Origin: Siphonodentalium dalli
Taxonomy: Eukaryota; Mollusca; Scaphopoda; Gadilida; Siphonodentaliidae
Assembly: GCA_032622095.1 (NCBI GenBank)
Contig: CP136067.1
Span: 99,222,782-99,286,781 of the forward strand
Direction: 5' to 3'
Length of the DNA stretch: 64,000 nt
Content: more model-generated notes on this DNA
The model's input: only the letters and a program-made list of their open reading frames with translations
The model's database searches: none
What the model was told of the DNA's origin: nothing
The DNA's letters: not shown here
How positions within the stretch are numbered: position 1 is the stretch's first letter

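Overview
The window is eukaryotic, AT-rich and very repeat-dense. It carries spliced minus-strand exons, foldback DNA elements, tRNA-derived SINEs with target duplications and tandem arrays of roughly 160 bp. I infer a lophotrochozoan, most likely a bivalve or other mollusc (moderate confidence; nothing here names the species). No rRNA, tRNA gene, CRISPR array or bacterial-type operon was seen.

One gene is recognisable. A minus-strand ortholog of C2CD5 (CDP138/KIAA0528, a C2-domain protein linked in vertebrates to insulin-stimulated GLUT4 vesicle traffic) runs from beyond base 64000 down to about base 16850. I place 18 internal exons plus a probable 19th cut by the window edge, about 2.0 kb of coding sequence. 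Every internal exon has an AG acceptor; all donors are GT except one GC. All reading phases join without a break. The exons cover the middle and C-terminal parts: a Ser/Gly linker, a YbjQ-like repeat (FPPGF to GCHAVIGYS), a C-x2-C/C-x2-C knuckle, the central conserved blocks, and a second YbjQ-like repeat (TPLSFIPGG to VAALGGNAV). The N-terminal C2 domain lies to the right of the window. The last coding exon was not found.

The striking feature is in the introns. Almost every short-unit minisatellite is built from a splice junction of the adjacent exon: the unit carries the last (or first) coding bases, the splice site and some intron. This holds for donors of e1, e2, e6, e7, e8, e13 and e18, and for acceptors of e18 and e19; e10 (acceptor) and e16 (donor) show only one or two extra copies. 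The largest array has about 82 copies of a 64-bp unit over 5.2 kb. In each of five donor arrays I translated, reading through the real donor meets a stop inside the first unit.

Layout: 1-16.8 kb is TE-rich sequence without recognised exons (3' part of the last intron or beyond). 16.8-31.7 kb holds e19-e13 with arrays at 17.0-18.0, 22.1-24.1, 24.2-25.1 and 29.9-31.6 kb. 34.8-40.3 kb holds e12-e8. 43.4-47.5 kb holds two arrays with e7 and e6. 48-52.6 kb holds e5-e3. 55-60.4 kb is the giant array and e2. 62.8-64 kb is an array derived from e1. Interspersed families are named here A (palindromic MITE, TA target), B (palindromic, ends near AATAGTGTGTCTGTCATTTG), C (TTAA-bounded multi-hairpin), F (AGGCC-ended TIR elements), J (elements with about 160-bp internal arrays), K and L (dispersed repeats), plus single TIR elements and SINEs.
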